64,000 nucleotides of DNA, taken from the NCBI RefSeq assembly GCF_030272615.1, contig NC_081411.1:42585140-42649139 (forward strand), given 5' to 3'. The notes beneath the pieces were generated by a model, which saw only the letters and a program-made list of their open reading frames with translations, was not told the DNA's origin and made no database searches. Position numbers and translations under genes: made by a program. The DNA is from Cryptomeria japonica. Lineage: Eukaryota > Streptophyta > Pinopsida > Cupressales > Cupressaceae. Shown here in pieces: positions 32,656 to 45,300 of the stretch (positions within the stretch are counted from its first letter, which is position 1; the number at the start of each line of letters is the position of its first letter).

Positions 32656-33829
32656 CAATGCCTTCGGTGAATCCATTTAGAGATCCATCAATTCCAAGGT
32701 CCGTTTGACATTCATTTTGATGACATGCCACTTGTTCTGCCACGTGTCACCATGTGGCACCTTATGATTTTCTCAGAGTCCACCTCGGTGCCACCTGAAC
32801 TGCCACCTCACTAGTCACCAAGTCACGATGATTAATAGTTGAGCACCTTCATCTTGTGTTATAGTGACCGTCATTAGATCTCTGCAACCTACTCGTTGTT
32901 TAATTTCCCTTGTTGCTGCAAAATTAGGCCACTTTGAGATGCACGTGCATGCAGGGGGCCCACTAAGCTGAGATTCCATTTTTCCAAAAGCCCTTAAGCT
33001 TTGACACCTGATATGCATGGGGCTTTGTACTTAAATACAAAAATGCTCCTCCCCATGGCCAATGTGGGATAAAAGGTTCTTCATGCCTGAGCCTTTCCAT
33101 CGGGTCATTGGGATCCCTCCAAACATGCTATCCTGATGGCCGACGTCATTTTCCTTCACTTCATGATGTTCAATCTGGTCATCAGGTAGCATTACATTGT
33201 GCTATTTCGATGGCTGATGTCACCGATGTCTACCTCCTCTGCTTGAACCTTTTATCAGGTCATCGACATAGCACTGAACAACACCTTCTGATAGTCGATG
33301 ACAACTCTGGTCTGCCTACTTTTCTATCGGGTCATCGATGTAGGGGAGAACCTTGCCTGTCGATACCCGATACAACTATTCCATGCCTTATGCTTACTCA
33401 TCGGGTCATCAGGGTAGCTTAAAACTACTCACCCCAATACCCGATAACTTACTCTGGTCCGCTCAACACTCCAACAACCTCATTGACGCAAGTCTAGCCG
33501 ATCAGGGTAGGTCTTGCCAATAAGGCAAAAATTCAAAAACTACCACTAACATGCCAGGAGGAAGTGCAGATGCAAAATCCTTGAAATAGGCCTCCCAAAT
33601 TCATCAAAATTTTATGAGTCCCAACAATGGCTGTGACTGGGGATGGTTGATTGCAAGATCAACAAAAGAATTTAGCAAAAAACTCTGGAACGTAGACCAA
33701 CAAAATCCTAATGAAAGGAAAACTGAAATACATACAGCCTACAACTACTGTGCATGGACTAAAGTAGGTCAAGAGAAGTAATATTTTAGGAATCGTCCAT
33801 GCATTGGAAATTCCTTTACTTCACCTTTC

Positions 33830-34870
33830 ATTCTTCACAAGAAGTATGAATCCTTTCCATTGATATCAAAAACAATTAAAGGGCCTATCCATAGTGATTG
33901 AAATTTCCTATGTTTGTCTTTGTCTTGATCTTTTACATTCGACTGCAACACCATGTCACCACTTTGGAACTTTCTTGCACTATTCCTTTTATCAAAAAGG
34001 TACTTTGACTGTAATTGAAGTTTCATATTCCTTTTATGCGCTGCAGTCCTCATTTCCTCCAACTCTACCAACTGAATCATTCTTTCTTCCATGGGTTCAG
34101 ACATTTCTAGTTCTTCAATCTGCAAAAATTGGTAAACTGGAAGCAAATTATTCATAGGTAATCTAGATTTCACTCCATAATCTAGCTCAAAAGTGGATGT
34201 ACCAATGGCCTTTTTTACAATTACCCTGCCAGCCCATAAATCTAATCTGAGCTTTTGATCCCAGGACCTTTTATTTTCCTCTAGGATCTTCTTGATGATG
34301 TTGAGGAGACTTTTGTTACTCGATTCTGCTAGGCTGTTTCCCTGTGGGTGGTATGGTGAAGAGTATGACATAATAATCCCATAATTAGCACAAAAATTTA
34401 CAAACTCCTGAAACTTGAAGCACATAGCATTTCCCATGACTATTTTAGCTGGCACACCAAACTTTGTTACTATATTATCCATCAAAAAATTAATGACTAC
34501 CTTACTAGTGGCCTGTTTGGTAGGTATGGCTTCAATCCACTTGGTGAAATAGTCTGTAGCCACCAGGATCCATTTGTGACCCCTACTTGATTTTTCTATT
34601 ATCTCTCAAATAAAATCAATGCTCCATTGAACAAAAGGGGCTTCAACTATAACAAAATTCAAAGGCAAAGCACCAGCATACTTTAGTTTAGAAGAAAACC
34701 TTTGACAAGGATCACATTTTTTAACATATTTATGAGCATCCTTGAACAAAGTTAGCCAATAATACCTTGCTCTGATTATCCTACCAACAGTAGTCTTAGC
34801 TGAATAATGGCCTCCACACACCCCACTGTGCATCTCTTTCAGAACCCTCTTAGCTTAGAATTCATCCAAG
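33830..34870 (-). pseudogene. GY-D integrase
   Basis: Minus strand. The zinc-binding start is HSGVCGGHYSAKT...KKCDPCQRF (34833 to about 34715). The catalytic core begins DYFTKWIEAIP (first Asp). The second acidic site reads VMGNAMCFKF where SDNG is usual, so the second catalytic Asp is missing. The third, PQGNSLAESSNKSLLNIIKK, keeps Glu. The C-terminal part includes ELDYGVKSRLPMN and a GDMVL motif, ending at 33835. Stops occur near 34560-34605. Integrase would insert the cDNA into the genome; this copy could not. Confidence 0.9.
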
Positions 34871-34949
34871 CAAACCAGCATCATCTGTCAATGTTCCTCC
34901 AATATAGGTCTCCCTGAATAAGAACATATTTATGTGATTTTAAATTTAA

Positions 34950-35508
34950 TGTTCTCATCTAATTGTGTGTCATATCTTCTAGACATGAGGCATTCTTTAG
35001 AAAGTATACCACATCTGAATACCACGACTGCCTCTCGATACTAGTGATCAAGACTTCCTCAGTTTCAACATTATTAACATCAACAGTAACTAGATTTGAT
35101 TCAACCATCAATTTTGCAAGGCCTAATCCTCTTACCAGTTTGGTGATCTTGATCTCTAAGTCAAAATCTTGTATTTTAGTTATCCATTTGCATCTCTTTC
35201 CAGTTACTTGAGACTGGGACATAATGTCTTTCACAGCTGCATGTGGTACATAGGCTATGATTCGAGAATTTGCCAGATAAGGGCTAAATGCCTTTACGAA
35301 TTTGACTAGAGCATATGCCTGCTTCTCCATGATTTCGTACTTTAATTCAGCAGCCTGTAATGATTTGCTATAGAAAGCAATTGGATGTTCATACCTTTCA
35401 TCATCCTTCTGTAGTAGAACTGCGACTACTGTGTGATAAGAGGTGAAAGAAAATAATGAGAAAGGATTACTATAATCAGGGGATTTTAGCACTAGTGCTT
35501 CCTAAATA
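34950..35508 (-). pseudogene. GY-D RNase H after RT (Ty3-type)
   Basis: Minus strand. ALVLKSPDYSNPFSLFSFTSYHTVVAVLLQKDD is followed by HPIAFYSKSLQAAELKYEIMEKQAYALVKFVKAF and WITKIQDFDLEIK. This is the RNase H-like tail that follows RT in plant Gypsy elements. The usual first catalytic Asp (FxLxTDAS) is replaced by SFTSY, typical of lineages whose original RNase H has decayed. It is separated from RT by the solo LTR at 35514-36918. Confidence 0.85.
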
Positions 35509-36923
35509 TCCTTCTGATAGTTACGATACTTAAAGATAAGTATAGATGCCAAGCTAATAAGATGAGAGGTGGGGGTGAATCATACAAACTTAATCTTTCA
35601 TAAAAACATCAGATTCAACCTCGGTAACATATGCTCCAGTAATATAACCAAAACTGCTAAACATGCAAACTCAAAAGCATATAAACATCATAATACTCAT
35701 AACACCATATTTAACATGGAAACCCAAATAGGGAAAAACCATTGTGGGATTTCAGACCCACTAAGAAATATACTCTTCTAGAGTATGCTCGGTTAAAAGA
35801 AAATCTTGTTAAAGATTACAAACACATTGCTAGATGTGACCCGGTTAAGGGATTTCCCTCAGATCTGTTAGGATCTTCACCTTGTTAGAAGTGACCTTGT
35901 TAAAGGATTTCAGACACTTAATCAGAATGTCGCCTTGCTAGAGGGTTTTACAAATAAGACTGTTAAGTCCACTCGGTTAAGAGATTTTCTGTCACTTCAC
36001 AAAATAACAGTAATAAAAATCTATCTGCAACTTCACATCTAAAATGCTAAAGTAGATTCTTATTTGCTCAATACAATATAGGACTTATCTTGTCCATCTG
36101 CTGGGCTCTATACTCTGTTATTCAAACAGGTCTTCAAGCTTCTGTTCTCGGTAATCACTATGTAGCATCCCTGTGCATACACTTGCCCGCATACATTGTT
36201 TATCAATAGTTCCTTATTTATAAACAATAGCTAACCACTTAATCTCCATGATCACATGTCCCATGATCGATCATAGCCATCAGATCTTTAGACTTTGACC
36301 AGGTTCAATGTATCCTTTGATCTGAAAATGTTTTACCCCGCCTTGGAACTTGCATACATTTCTTGGAACTTGTGCTAGGGTATTGTGGTTCAATCTGAGC
36401 TGTAGATCTTCCTGCCGATTTTCCTTTGCCATAGATTCTTTAACAAACTTCATTCACGACATACCAATCATTTAATCAAAGCCAGCTCATCAGCTTCCTT
36501 CATTAAATAATGCATGTAATCATTTAATGCATTATGTTATTACTCGGTTGCAACTCGGTAAATACTAAACTTCAGTCGGTAGACATTCTGCCTTCATTAA
36601 CCGATAGCGATAACCTTAGGGTTTACCGACTAGGTTCTTTGCTCGGTAACATAGTATAGTATTGACCTTACAATCAATAACATATGTATGATATCAAAAC
36701 AATCTAAACATCATGATCTCATCATTGTCTAACTCGGTAATAGTTGCCCATTGAATAACTTATTCCTCCCCTTATTCATCATATTCTTTTCTGTGTCTTT
36801 TACCGATATCTTTATACTCATCAAATCATACTTCTCAAGATATGGCAACATCATACTAAATTAGAAAATCAATTTCTTGACATCAATGACAAAATAATAA
36901 TATTAAGATAGTAAAACATCCTT
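35509..36923 (-). mobile_element. Solo LTR between RT and RNase H of GY-D, TSD TCCTT
   Basis: Core 35514-36918 (about 1405 bp), flanked by TCCTT at 35509-35513 and 36919-36923. The minus orientation is shown by the inverted 3' block (CTAATAAGATGAGAGGTGGG, then GGTGAATC) at 35551 and a minus-strand TATAAATA near 36216-36223. One extra or altered base blurs the TG end at the left. It is the same broad LTR family as the solo LTR at 31466, from the shared block, though overall similarity was not measured. Confidence 0.82.
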
Positions 36924-36924
36924 A

Positions 36925-37925
36925 ATCAGTTATATCCATAATCATCAACAACCTTCTCAATATCCTTATTGAAATGCCAATAATCTCTCCTTGCTTGTTA
37001 TAATGCCAACACCTTCTTAATTTTGTCAAAAGCCTGTGCAGCTTCTTCATCCGAAGAAAACTTTGCATATTTTTTAAGTAATTTAATGATAGGCTTAACG
37101 ATTTTAGCAAAGTTAGCTATAAATCTCCTAACAAAATTTACCTTGCCGAAGAAAGATTGAATCCCTTTAACATTCTCTAGCAAAGGTACATTATTTATAG
37201 CTTCAATCCTTTCAGGGTCTATTATAACCCCTTCCTTAGAGACAATATGCCCTAATAATTTTCCTTCATTCATTGCAAAATGACATTTTTTTGGGTTCAA
37301 GGATACACCAAACTCCAGAGCCTTGCAAAAAATCTTTTCCAAATGACTGAAGTGATCATCTGCCTTCTTTGAGAAACATGTCAAATCATCCTAGTAAACA
37401 ACCATTATGATGTTGATAAACTCCTTAAAAGCTAGATCCATTGCTCTCTAAAAAGTAGCTCCAACATTCTTTAGGCCAAATGGCATTCTCACATACACAT
37501 AGGTCCCCCAAGGGGTAGTAAAATCAGTCTTAAATTGCTTAGACTCCTTTACTAATACTTGATTATAATCTGAGAACCCGTCCATCATTGACAATAGATC
37601 ACAACCAGTTACCCTTTGTAACATGGCTTCCATATATGGGGAAGAATAATTATCTTTTAAAGAGGCAACATTCAAATTTCTAAAATCCACACAAAGCCTT
37701 ATGTCCCCATTCTTCTTTCTGAAAGGGACCAAATTGGATACCCATGAGGAATGTCTGATAGGTTTTATAATCCCTCCTTCCCTTAACTTGGTTAATTCTT
37801 ATTTCATTTTGGTCTCCAAAAGGGGGTTAATAGGTCTTTGCTTCTATCGAAAAGGCTTAGCATCAACATGCAGAGGGATTTCATGTTGAAATAAGTCTTG
37901 TCTATATGCCTTTAGATCCTAATAG
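36925..37925 (-). pseudogene. GY-D reverse transcriptase
   Basis: Minus strand from about 37925. REGGIIKPIRHSSWVSNLVPFRKKNGDIRLCVDFRNLN leads into the fingers and palm, then DNYSSPYMEAMLQRVTGCDLLSMMDGFSDYNQV, TDFTTPWGTYVYVRMPFGLKN and the catalytic loop near 37390. There the usual YVDD reads Tyr-stop-Asp-Asp (TAG). It continues with HFSHLEKIF, SLNPKKCHFAM and GHIVSKEGVIIDPERIEAI. Several stops and the broken catalytic box make it inactive. Confidence 0.92.
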
Positions 37926-38369
37926 GACCAAGTAAAAACATGTTTATACCCTTTTAATAAGTTAATGAGGTTGGTCCTAATATGGCGAGACAGGTTCTTC
38001 CCAATATACACCAAATTAGGGTATGCTTCTATTCCTAAGTTCACCTCATCCAACTCCTCCAGCTTTGTAGATGATGCTTGATGTAAGTGACCATCACTGC
38101 AACTGAACATACCCTCTAGTTCAACGAGTCCCCTGGGTATTTCATTTGTCTCTAGCTGCACTATGTCACTTGCAAAAATTGTTTCTTGTCTATCTACTAC
38201 TTCCACCAATGCATTACAATCAATCTTTTGACCTTCATAGTCATCTATGTATTGTACAACTCTAAGGATGTCTTCATCATCCTCAAAAACTTACCAATTG
38301 TACACATTATGTGGGATAGCCGGTGTAGCTTTTGTCTCAATTATTGAAACTCCAGTCAGTGTTACATCA
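37926..38369 (-). pseudogene. GY-D linker between RNase H-like domain and RT
   Basis: Minus-strand frame 38209 to 37919 contains RGLVELEGMFSCSDG, NLVYIGKNLSRHIRTNLINLLKGYKHVFTWSY. The final FTWSY-type motif is usual just before RT in Tat-like Gypsy elements. Degenerate. Confidence 0.7.
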
Positions 38370-38775
38370 TCATTCTTTAATGCAACATTAGCTAAAAAGT
38401 CTACCATAATATTCTTAGACTTTTCAATCCAATCATCCAATCAATAGAAAATGCATCAAAGTATTCAATTACATCCCAAACAACATGCTTGTACCTTTTT
38501 AACTTGTCATTTTTAGAAGCATATCTTGACCTTATCTGAGACACTACAAGTTCAAAGTCTCCATAAACCCTTAACAACTTGATCCCGTGTCTTTTAGGAA
38601 TTTCTAAGCCTAATAACAGAGCTTCATACTTAGTTGTGGTGTTTTGTACATTGGAATACTAATAGAAAATAATACTTGAAGGTAATACCTGATGGAGAAA
38701 CAAATAGCACTCCTACTCCAGACCCTTCCTTAGAGAAAGCTCCATCAAAGTACATCCACCATAGGCCTTCTTGTT
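38370..38775 (-). pseudogene. Second RNase H-like domain of GY-D, upstream of RT
   Basis: On the minus strand, directly after protease: WWMYFDGAFSKEGSGVGVLF (catalytic-type Asp in YFDG), then FQCTKHHN and, after a shift at about 38635, KYEALLLGLEIPKRHGIKLLRVYGDFELVV (GD present), then SKNIMVDFLANVAL. This resembles the additional, archaeal-like RNase H known from Tat-lineage Gypsy elements. Here it precedes RT instead of following it. Confidence 0.75.
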
Positions 38776-38849
38776 GTGATTCCAGGTCATCAACAATAGG
38801 ATCAATTTTCTTCAACTGAGGTTGAATGGGTTCAATCCTGAAGTTATCA

Positions 38850-39331
38850 AGATCCACATCAATCATGCAATTAAGCATGTTTGGGTCTATTTTTTCAATA
38901 ACCACTGGAGCACGTGGTTCTCTACATAATTTTATAGAATTCCCATTCACTGGGATAGTTGCATATGAAAAATCTATTTGAATATGTCCTCCAACAACAA
39001 CAGCCCACTGTCTAGATAGAAGCATGCCATAATGGGGCTTGGTGTCTGTAACTATTACATCTATTTCATAAGTAGCTTCAGGGAATGCTTCTATTTTTAC
39101 TTCTACATCTTTCATAGTACCCACAATAGGAACTTCTATATTATCCATAGCGTAAGACCTCCCATATGAAGTGTGTATTGACAAACCTAGTTCTTTCATA
39201 ACCCCATAAGGCATTACATTAGCAGTTGCACTAGAATCTATCATGCAATTTTTTATCAACCTATTATTTACTAACACTGTGACATAAAAGGGATCTATCT
39301 GAGATGGTTCCCGATTAATAGTGGTACCCAC
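38850..39331 (-). pseudogene. GY-D aspartic protease
   Basis: Minus strand from 39331. DPFYVTVLVNNRLIKNCMIDSSATANVMP is the active-site region (DSS where DSG is expected), followed by ELGLSIHTSYG, YEIDVIVTDTKPHYGMLLSRQW and HIQIDFSYATIPV. Length and order fit retropepsin-type proteases of plant Gypsy elements. The Gly to Ser change probably inactivates it. Confidence 0.88.
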
Positions 39332-39559
39332 ATAAACTTCTGGGACTCCTTGTTATTGATCCTTCTCATCCTTTGTATTTCCCCTTTTAGAAGAAGCATC
39401 TACATCTGCTATACTTGAAATCAAAGAAAACGAAGCCTCTCTATGTTCTTTTATTTTCAGTAGCTCTATGAAAGGTACTGAAACCTTCATATGTGTTAAA
39501 GCTTGAGTCATATCAAAAGAAGTGTTAACATTAGACTCAACATGAGTTTTAACCTTTTC

Positions 39560-40175
39560 TGCCTTCTAGTGACTTGTTCTCTTGTCACCAGGGGTTTCTG
39601 CCTTATTTCTAGTTGTATCAGCAATATCAGATTTCACTGAACTACTTGACTGATCACCTTTATTCTGACTATCTTTGACAGAAGTTTTGTTCTTAATGGA
39701 CCTCTTAGAAGAAGTTTCTTTACAAAATAGAGAACCAGGCATACCTTGAGTTCCAATCAATTATCAATTTCTCTTGGCAATTTGCTTTTCTTTTTGAGAC
39801 ATCATATTCACTTGCTTCATCCTCTGAATACTCACAATCAGTTTTCACAATATACTCAAACATATCAACTGTAGGTTCATCCTCATTTATCATGGATTCA
39901 TTTAGAGCTTGAGCCACAACACACTGATAGGGGGAATTTGGCCCATCACATACCATACACCAAGGGGTATTTTCCACATTATGTACATTTCCTCCCTTTA
40001 AAGGATCAGGGGTATTCTGATTTTGTGTGTCTTTTGATTTATCTTGCACATGTTTTCCATCTTTCCATGAAGTGTTATATGGCATATCATGCAATCTAGC
40101 AGGTATGTCTTGCCAGTTGTAGTGAGGCCTCTCAGGTTTACTTACTTTAGTAGTAAGATCCTTAACAGCAGTCAT
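39560..40175 (-). pseudogene. GY-D Gag C-terminal and spacer
   Basis: Minus-strand segments 40175-39720 and 39760-39566. Contains CMVCDGPNSPYQCVVAQAL, a Cys pair with a later Cys resembling a degenerate zinc knuckle, then acidic and Ser/Lys-rich spacer. The stretch 39332-39560 has no good frame. Confidence 0.6.
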
Positions 40176-40189
40176 TAATTTATCTATCC

Positions 40190-41990
40190 TATCCTCTTCT
40201 TTAGAGGATTTATTTTGTTGTGGTTTTTGTTCCTACCACAATCTTCCATTAGTCCTTCTTCCCACTTTACCCGATAATTTTCTATTACTCTCTACATTGA
40301 TTGCGATTCTGAAAGCATCTCTTAAACTATGTGGGTTCTTATCTTTGAGAATGTAAGCCATTTTGGGGTCAAATGCATTATAGTAGGTAGTTAGACACAC
40401 ATTTTCATCTAACCTCATTACTTGAAAAAGTCTATGCATTGCCTTTTGAAACCTTGTATTAAAATCTGTGATGGCTTCATTATCAGATTTCTCGATGTTG
40501 TTAAATTCATTGAGCATGAAGCTGTCTCCATATTGCTCTTGAAAGCAATTTTTGAACTCTTCCCAAGAACCTATACTATCCACAGGTAACCCTCTGTACC
40601 AATCTCTAGCATCCTCAATCAAGGATTGCACAAACAACTTCATGTGCAATTTCATAGTCATTAATCATGTCACCAAAATATTTCAGATTCTCTTCAGCAC
40701 TAACAACATTATTCCTAGCAAACTTCTGGAGTTTATCCCTAATTTAAATAGAGACATCGTTTGGATATCCAGGAATTCCATCAAAATACAACTTCCTATA
40801 TAGCTCAACATTTATCGGTCTCCTTTGAAATTGATTTCTAGTAAAGTTATTTCCATCATTCACCCTTGGGCCTGAACCACCAGCTCTAGGATTTTGATGA
40901 CTTTGATTATGGGATAGTCTGTGAGTGGTTTGGTTTGTTGGAATTGTACTTGAGGGAATAACAGAATTATTTGGGGCAGCATTTGTTTGCATCATTGGTT
41001 GAGTATTCAACAGAGAGGCAAAAGTATGTTGTGAAGTAGGATTACTATGATCTATAGGTGGGAAAGTTATAGGAGGAGCTTTTAAGCAGCGTATCTTTCT
41101 TCTGAACTCAACATTAAGTGCTTCTATTTCATCCTTTTCTAACTCCCTTCTCAGGTCTTCATTTTCTTTCCTTACCCTTTCTACCTCAATCTCATGCAAC
41201 ATCATTCCCTGGGGTCCTTCTGTACTTCCTGACACTAGGCCCATAGATCTATTCTCCACTACTTTCTACTTCCCTTTGTCAATAATGGGTCTGGCAAGTT
41301 GGGGATCACTGTGAACCTCCCTACTAGGTTGTGCTGCAACTTTAGGTGTAGAAACAATTTTTGGATCAAGGATTTCCCTAATAACAAGACCTTGCTCTTT
41401 ACTCACAGGTTCTACTTGAGCAAACAACTCAAGCTCTGTAATTTGTCTTAATAACCTATCTCTTTCAATGAGTTTGTCTTTGGTTTCATTATACTTTTCC
41501 TTTTCTTTCTTTTTTCTTATAGAAATCAATTGATGTACTCTTTGATTTAGAACCTCAATCTCCTGAGACACTTCATCTTGGTCTGGCAAAGTTTTCTCTG
41601 AACTAGACACATTTAACTGGTCCATATCAATCAGGCTGATATTTCCTTCCATAGTTTTGGTAATGAAACTAGCTCTATTACCTGTACTATGCCTATTTCT
41701 CTCCAAAAAAATGGTATTAGACAATATTTGGTGAAAGGTTTGGATATCATCATTAGTGCCAAATAGACCAGCATGAAAACCCATAATATCATGGTCAGAG
41801 TCATGAGAAGAGGCATTGGACCTTGCGTATACAAGACACTCAGAAGCCTTACCTGTTTGATTACTCTTCTATTTCCATGACTGATTTGACTGCACAGGAA
41901 TAACAGTTCCTCTCTAGCCCTTCTTGACTGGTTTTGGTAATCCTTCATGCAACTTCTCTTGAGGGTTTTTCTTTATATAAGACCTAGTAT
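40190..41990 (-). pseudogene. GY-D Gag
   Basis: Minus strand. The N-terminal region from about 41950 is followed by a Lys/Glu-rich coil (QRVHQLISIRKKKEKEKYNETKDKLIERDRLL), an Asn/Ser/Pro-rich stretch and the Gag core at about 40660-40230 with LIEDARDWYRGLPVDSIGSWEEFKNCFQEQYGD and NTRFQKAMHRLF, the usual plant Ty3/Gypsy Gag signature. Stops at about 41264 and 40743 and frame changes break it. Confidence 0.85.
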
Positions 41991-42322
41991 TCCTTCTCCT
42001 ATTCATCTTGCTAACCTTGTGAAGTGAATGTGATTTTTTTTTTAAGAACACCGGTTTTTTTTACCATAGAGTTTCCACCCATATCTTGGGAATAAAATAT
42101 ATAGTTTAACATAGTGAATCACTTACAAGACACTTAAGAATGAAACTCTCAATCTTTAGAAAAGAACATAATAGTATTCTAAGATGCTATGAGATAGATC
42201 AAGGATTTTCTTTAGAAAGATAAGCGCAATAATTTTCAGACTGAAACCAAGGGAACCTGGTCTCAACACTTTTATGCAATAAAGACACATATTTGGAATA
42301 TAAGAATTATCTTATTTGACTC

Positions 42323-42340
42323 TCCCTAGCAGAGTCACCA
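42323..42340 (-). other. GY-D primer binding site
   Basis: Minus strand TGGTGACTCTGCTAGGGA shortly inside the 5' LTR. TGGYGACTC-type sites are familiar from Tat-like Gypsy elements. The leader 41990-42322 holds no ORF. Confidence 0.75.
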
Positions 42341-42344
42341 CTTT

Positions 42345-45300
42345 TGTTATTCTCCATTTTGAAAACTTTTGTTTCTTCTCTTTAAAAGTGAAAGCTACTG
42401 CCTCTGTGCTGCAATGGAAGAGAACAAAAAAAGGTTTGAAATAAAGACAACAATACGAGGTTCCAAATGAGGAAACCTCCTACACTTTAAGCGTTTAAAA
42501 TCTTGGGTAGGTGAATCTTTTAAGACTATTTTCTTACAAAAATAGCAAAAGGTTTACAAAAAACCAGTGTCAATTCCTGTAAATTCTCCTTTCTGATTGG
42601 TACAACTAAAACATAAATGGAAAGTTGATTTTGTGTTTTGAAAAGGATCACAAAATGCACCCAAAAACCCAACAGGTAAACTGGTGCTTTATCTAGGCAA
42701 TAGAGTCATCTACAACAGACTCCAACCTAACAAGAGAAACTAGTACACAAATCACAAATTCCTAATCTATCAACTCTGAATATGGCTGACATATACAAAG
42801 TCCTAATATACACTAGACTTCATCATCAAATCCACACCTAAAGTACTGATATCAATGTTAAAGTATATTTATATTTTCCTTCTTGAGAAAAAGACTAAAA
42901 ACTTCTTCATTAGATGCCTAGCTAATCATTCAAATAAGAGATCCTTGATAACTTAAATGGAATGAACACCAGTACAAAAATATAGAGAAAACACAAATCT
43001 AAATTTAAATTCTCTGGACTGTATATTTCATTCCTCTGTCAAAAGGTTACAAGTACTTCATATCTAACTCATAAATTGCTAAGAAAATGACATGCATTTA
43101 TTTTGCCACTGTTTAGCTACAAAATTTGTGTCCCCTTTTCTAGGTAGCCTTGGTATCCTTTTATAGCAATCAAGATGCAACAAGCTTCAGACTACCTAGA
43201 AGAAAACCCTTACCCTAACTGTCATTTACTCCAAAAGTTACATTGTTGTGTCATTACAGTCGAGGGAGAAACCTAACATTCTTTCTGGGATGCGTGCTTC
43301 ATTAATTCACTGATCATTTAGTTGGAAAGTGGTCGAAGGGGCATGCTCATATCTCCCAAAATTGGTTGCAACAACCGATAGCCACATAATGCCAGTGTAT
43401 CATCTTGTGCTAGAGCATTGATGGGTTCTACCTAAGAAAACACACAACCGTGCACCATTATGTTCTTTGCACATCTCCTTGAATATCTCTCACCAACTTT
43501 TCACTTCTAAACAATATCTGATGGGATTTGCACATCTACCCTTAATTATTTTGAATATTTAAACTTTTGGTGCCAACAGACCAGGAAGGCCTTCTTTCTG
43601 AGCACCTTTCCTTTAGTCACCATGTCATGGCATTTAAAGTTTGGACGTACTTCCATTGCGATATAGAGACGGTGATTTGATCATAGAAAACTAGCATGCC
43701 CTTTAACATTCCTGAGTAACTCACTCCAAATAGGCCCCACCACTTGGTCCCTGATCCGTTAAAAACTTAACCGCTACCACTAGTAGTCCATCGTAACTGC
43801 TCACCTTAACCACTGGCATTAACCGTTGTTTGGGCCCGCCGCTAGTGGTTTGTCACCATGTTGTAAAGAATAACCATCGCGCACCTTCATGCTGTGGTAT
43901 AGCGACAAGCGTCGATCTACCTCAGACCTGCCCAATCATTAACTATTCTAACCTTGAAAGCGAGCCCCTTATCTATTTCACTCATCTGCAGATCCCTGCC
44001 ATGTGTCACCTCTGGATTGCTTTTGGATCCACCTACTTGCAACTTGGACCTACCATTGGACTTAGGCCTACCTTGGTTCTTCTTCCATGCTCTACCACGT
44101 GGCACATCCTGATTCACTCCAAGGTCCTTGTTCGACCACCTCAGCATGACCTGGACTCACCTTCAAAATGAAGCTCTTCCTTGTCTTTTCTTTGTCGCTG
44201 ATCCACGATAGATATTCATCATGCATCTTCGGATTGCGGATCAGCAACCACTGTCGATCTCCCTTGGACTTGCCTATTCTTTATTTCCTTCGAATTGCTC
44301 TTTCTATGGGTCCTACCATTTGGTCGCCAAGTCACGCCGCTTAGCCATTGAGCATCTTTCTATCATGGTATAGCGATCACCATTGGATCTTTCACATCGT
44401 CGTTCGATCTTTCTTGATCTGCCTGACCGTTAACCTTTGTTGATTTGCTCCCTTCTACCGCATGTCACCACTTGGCACCCCATGATTTGTTCTGAGATCT
44501 ACCTAGGCATCACCTATCTGTTGGGCCTTCCACATGTCAAACTATGGTTCACCACCTGATTCACCTAAGCATGGCCTCATCCATGACCTCAGTGCCACCA
44601 GACCCACCACTTCCTTTGGTTTGTTCGACATCACTCTTTTGGTGAAACTACCTCCCTCGGCGAAATATTTTCATGTCTCATCGAAACTTCAGTTTCATCG
44701 ATACCTCTTGTTTCAATGGAACTGATGCCTTTGGTGAATCCATTTAGAGATCCATCGATGCCAAGGTCTATTGGACATTCATTTTGATGACATGCCACCT
44801 ATTTTGCCACGTGGCACCACGTGGCACCTTATGATTTTCTCAGAGTCCACCTTGGCACCACCTGACCTGCCACCTCACCACTCACCAAGTCACGGCAATT
44901 AACAGTCGAGCACCTTCATCATGTGGTATAGCGATCATCGTTAGATCTCTGCAACTTGCTCGCTATTTAATTTCCCCTTTTGCTACAAAATTAGGCCACT
45001 CTGAGATGCACGCACATGCGGGGGGCCCACTGAGCTGAGCTTCCACTTTACCAAAAGCCCTTAAGCTTTGACACCTGAAATGTGTGAGGCTTTGTACTTA
45101 AATAAAAATATTCTCCTCCCCACGGCCAATGTGGGATAAAAGATTCTTCATGCCTGGGTCGTTCCATTGGGTCATCGGGATCCCTCGAAACATGCTAGCT
45201 TGATGGCCGACGCCATTTTTATCCACTTCATGATGTTCCATCAGGTAGCATTACATTGCGCTATTCTAATGGCCGATGTCACCGATGTCTACCTCCTCCA

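Larger units (their letters stand above)
29092..33626 (-). repeat. GY-D 3' LTR, with a solo LTR inserted
   Basis: Aligns with 42345-45654 throughout apart from the 1185 bp insertion at 31466-32650. Without it and the extra TSD copy the length is ~3.35 kb, close to the 3.31 kb of the partner. No clear polypurine tract is visible at its inner edge (33627 onward), suggesting decay there. Frames such as 30585-30890 and 33108-33422 recur in the other LTR only because the LTRs are copies. Confidence 0.9.

Noticed and set aside
33108-33422. 104-codon plus-strand frame with a counterpart at 45167-45481
   Set aside because: Again an LTR-internal frame, opposite in strand to the element, with no known domain.
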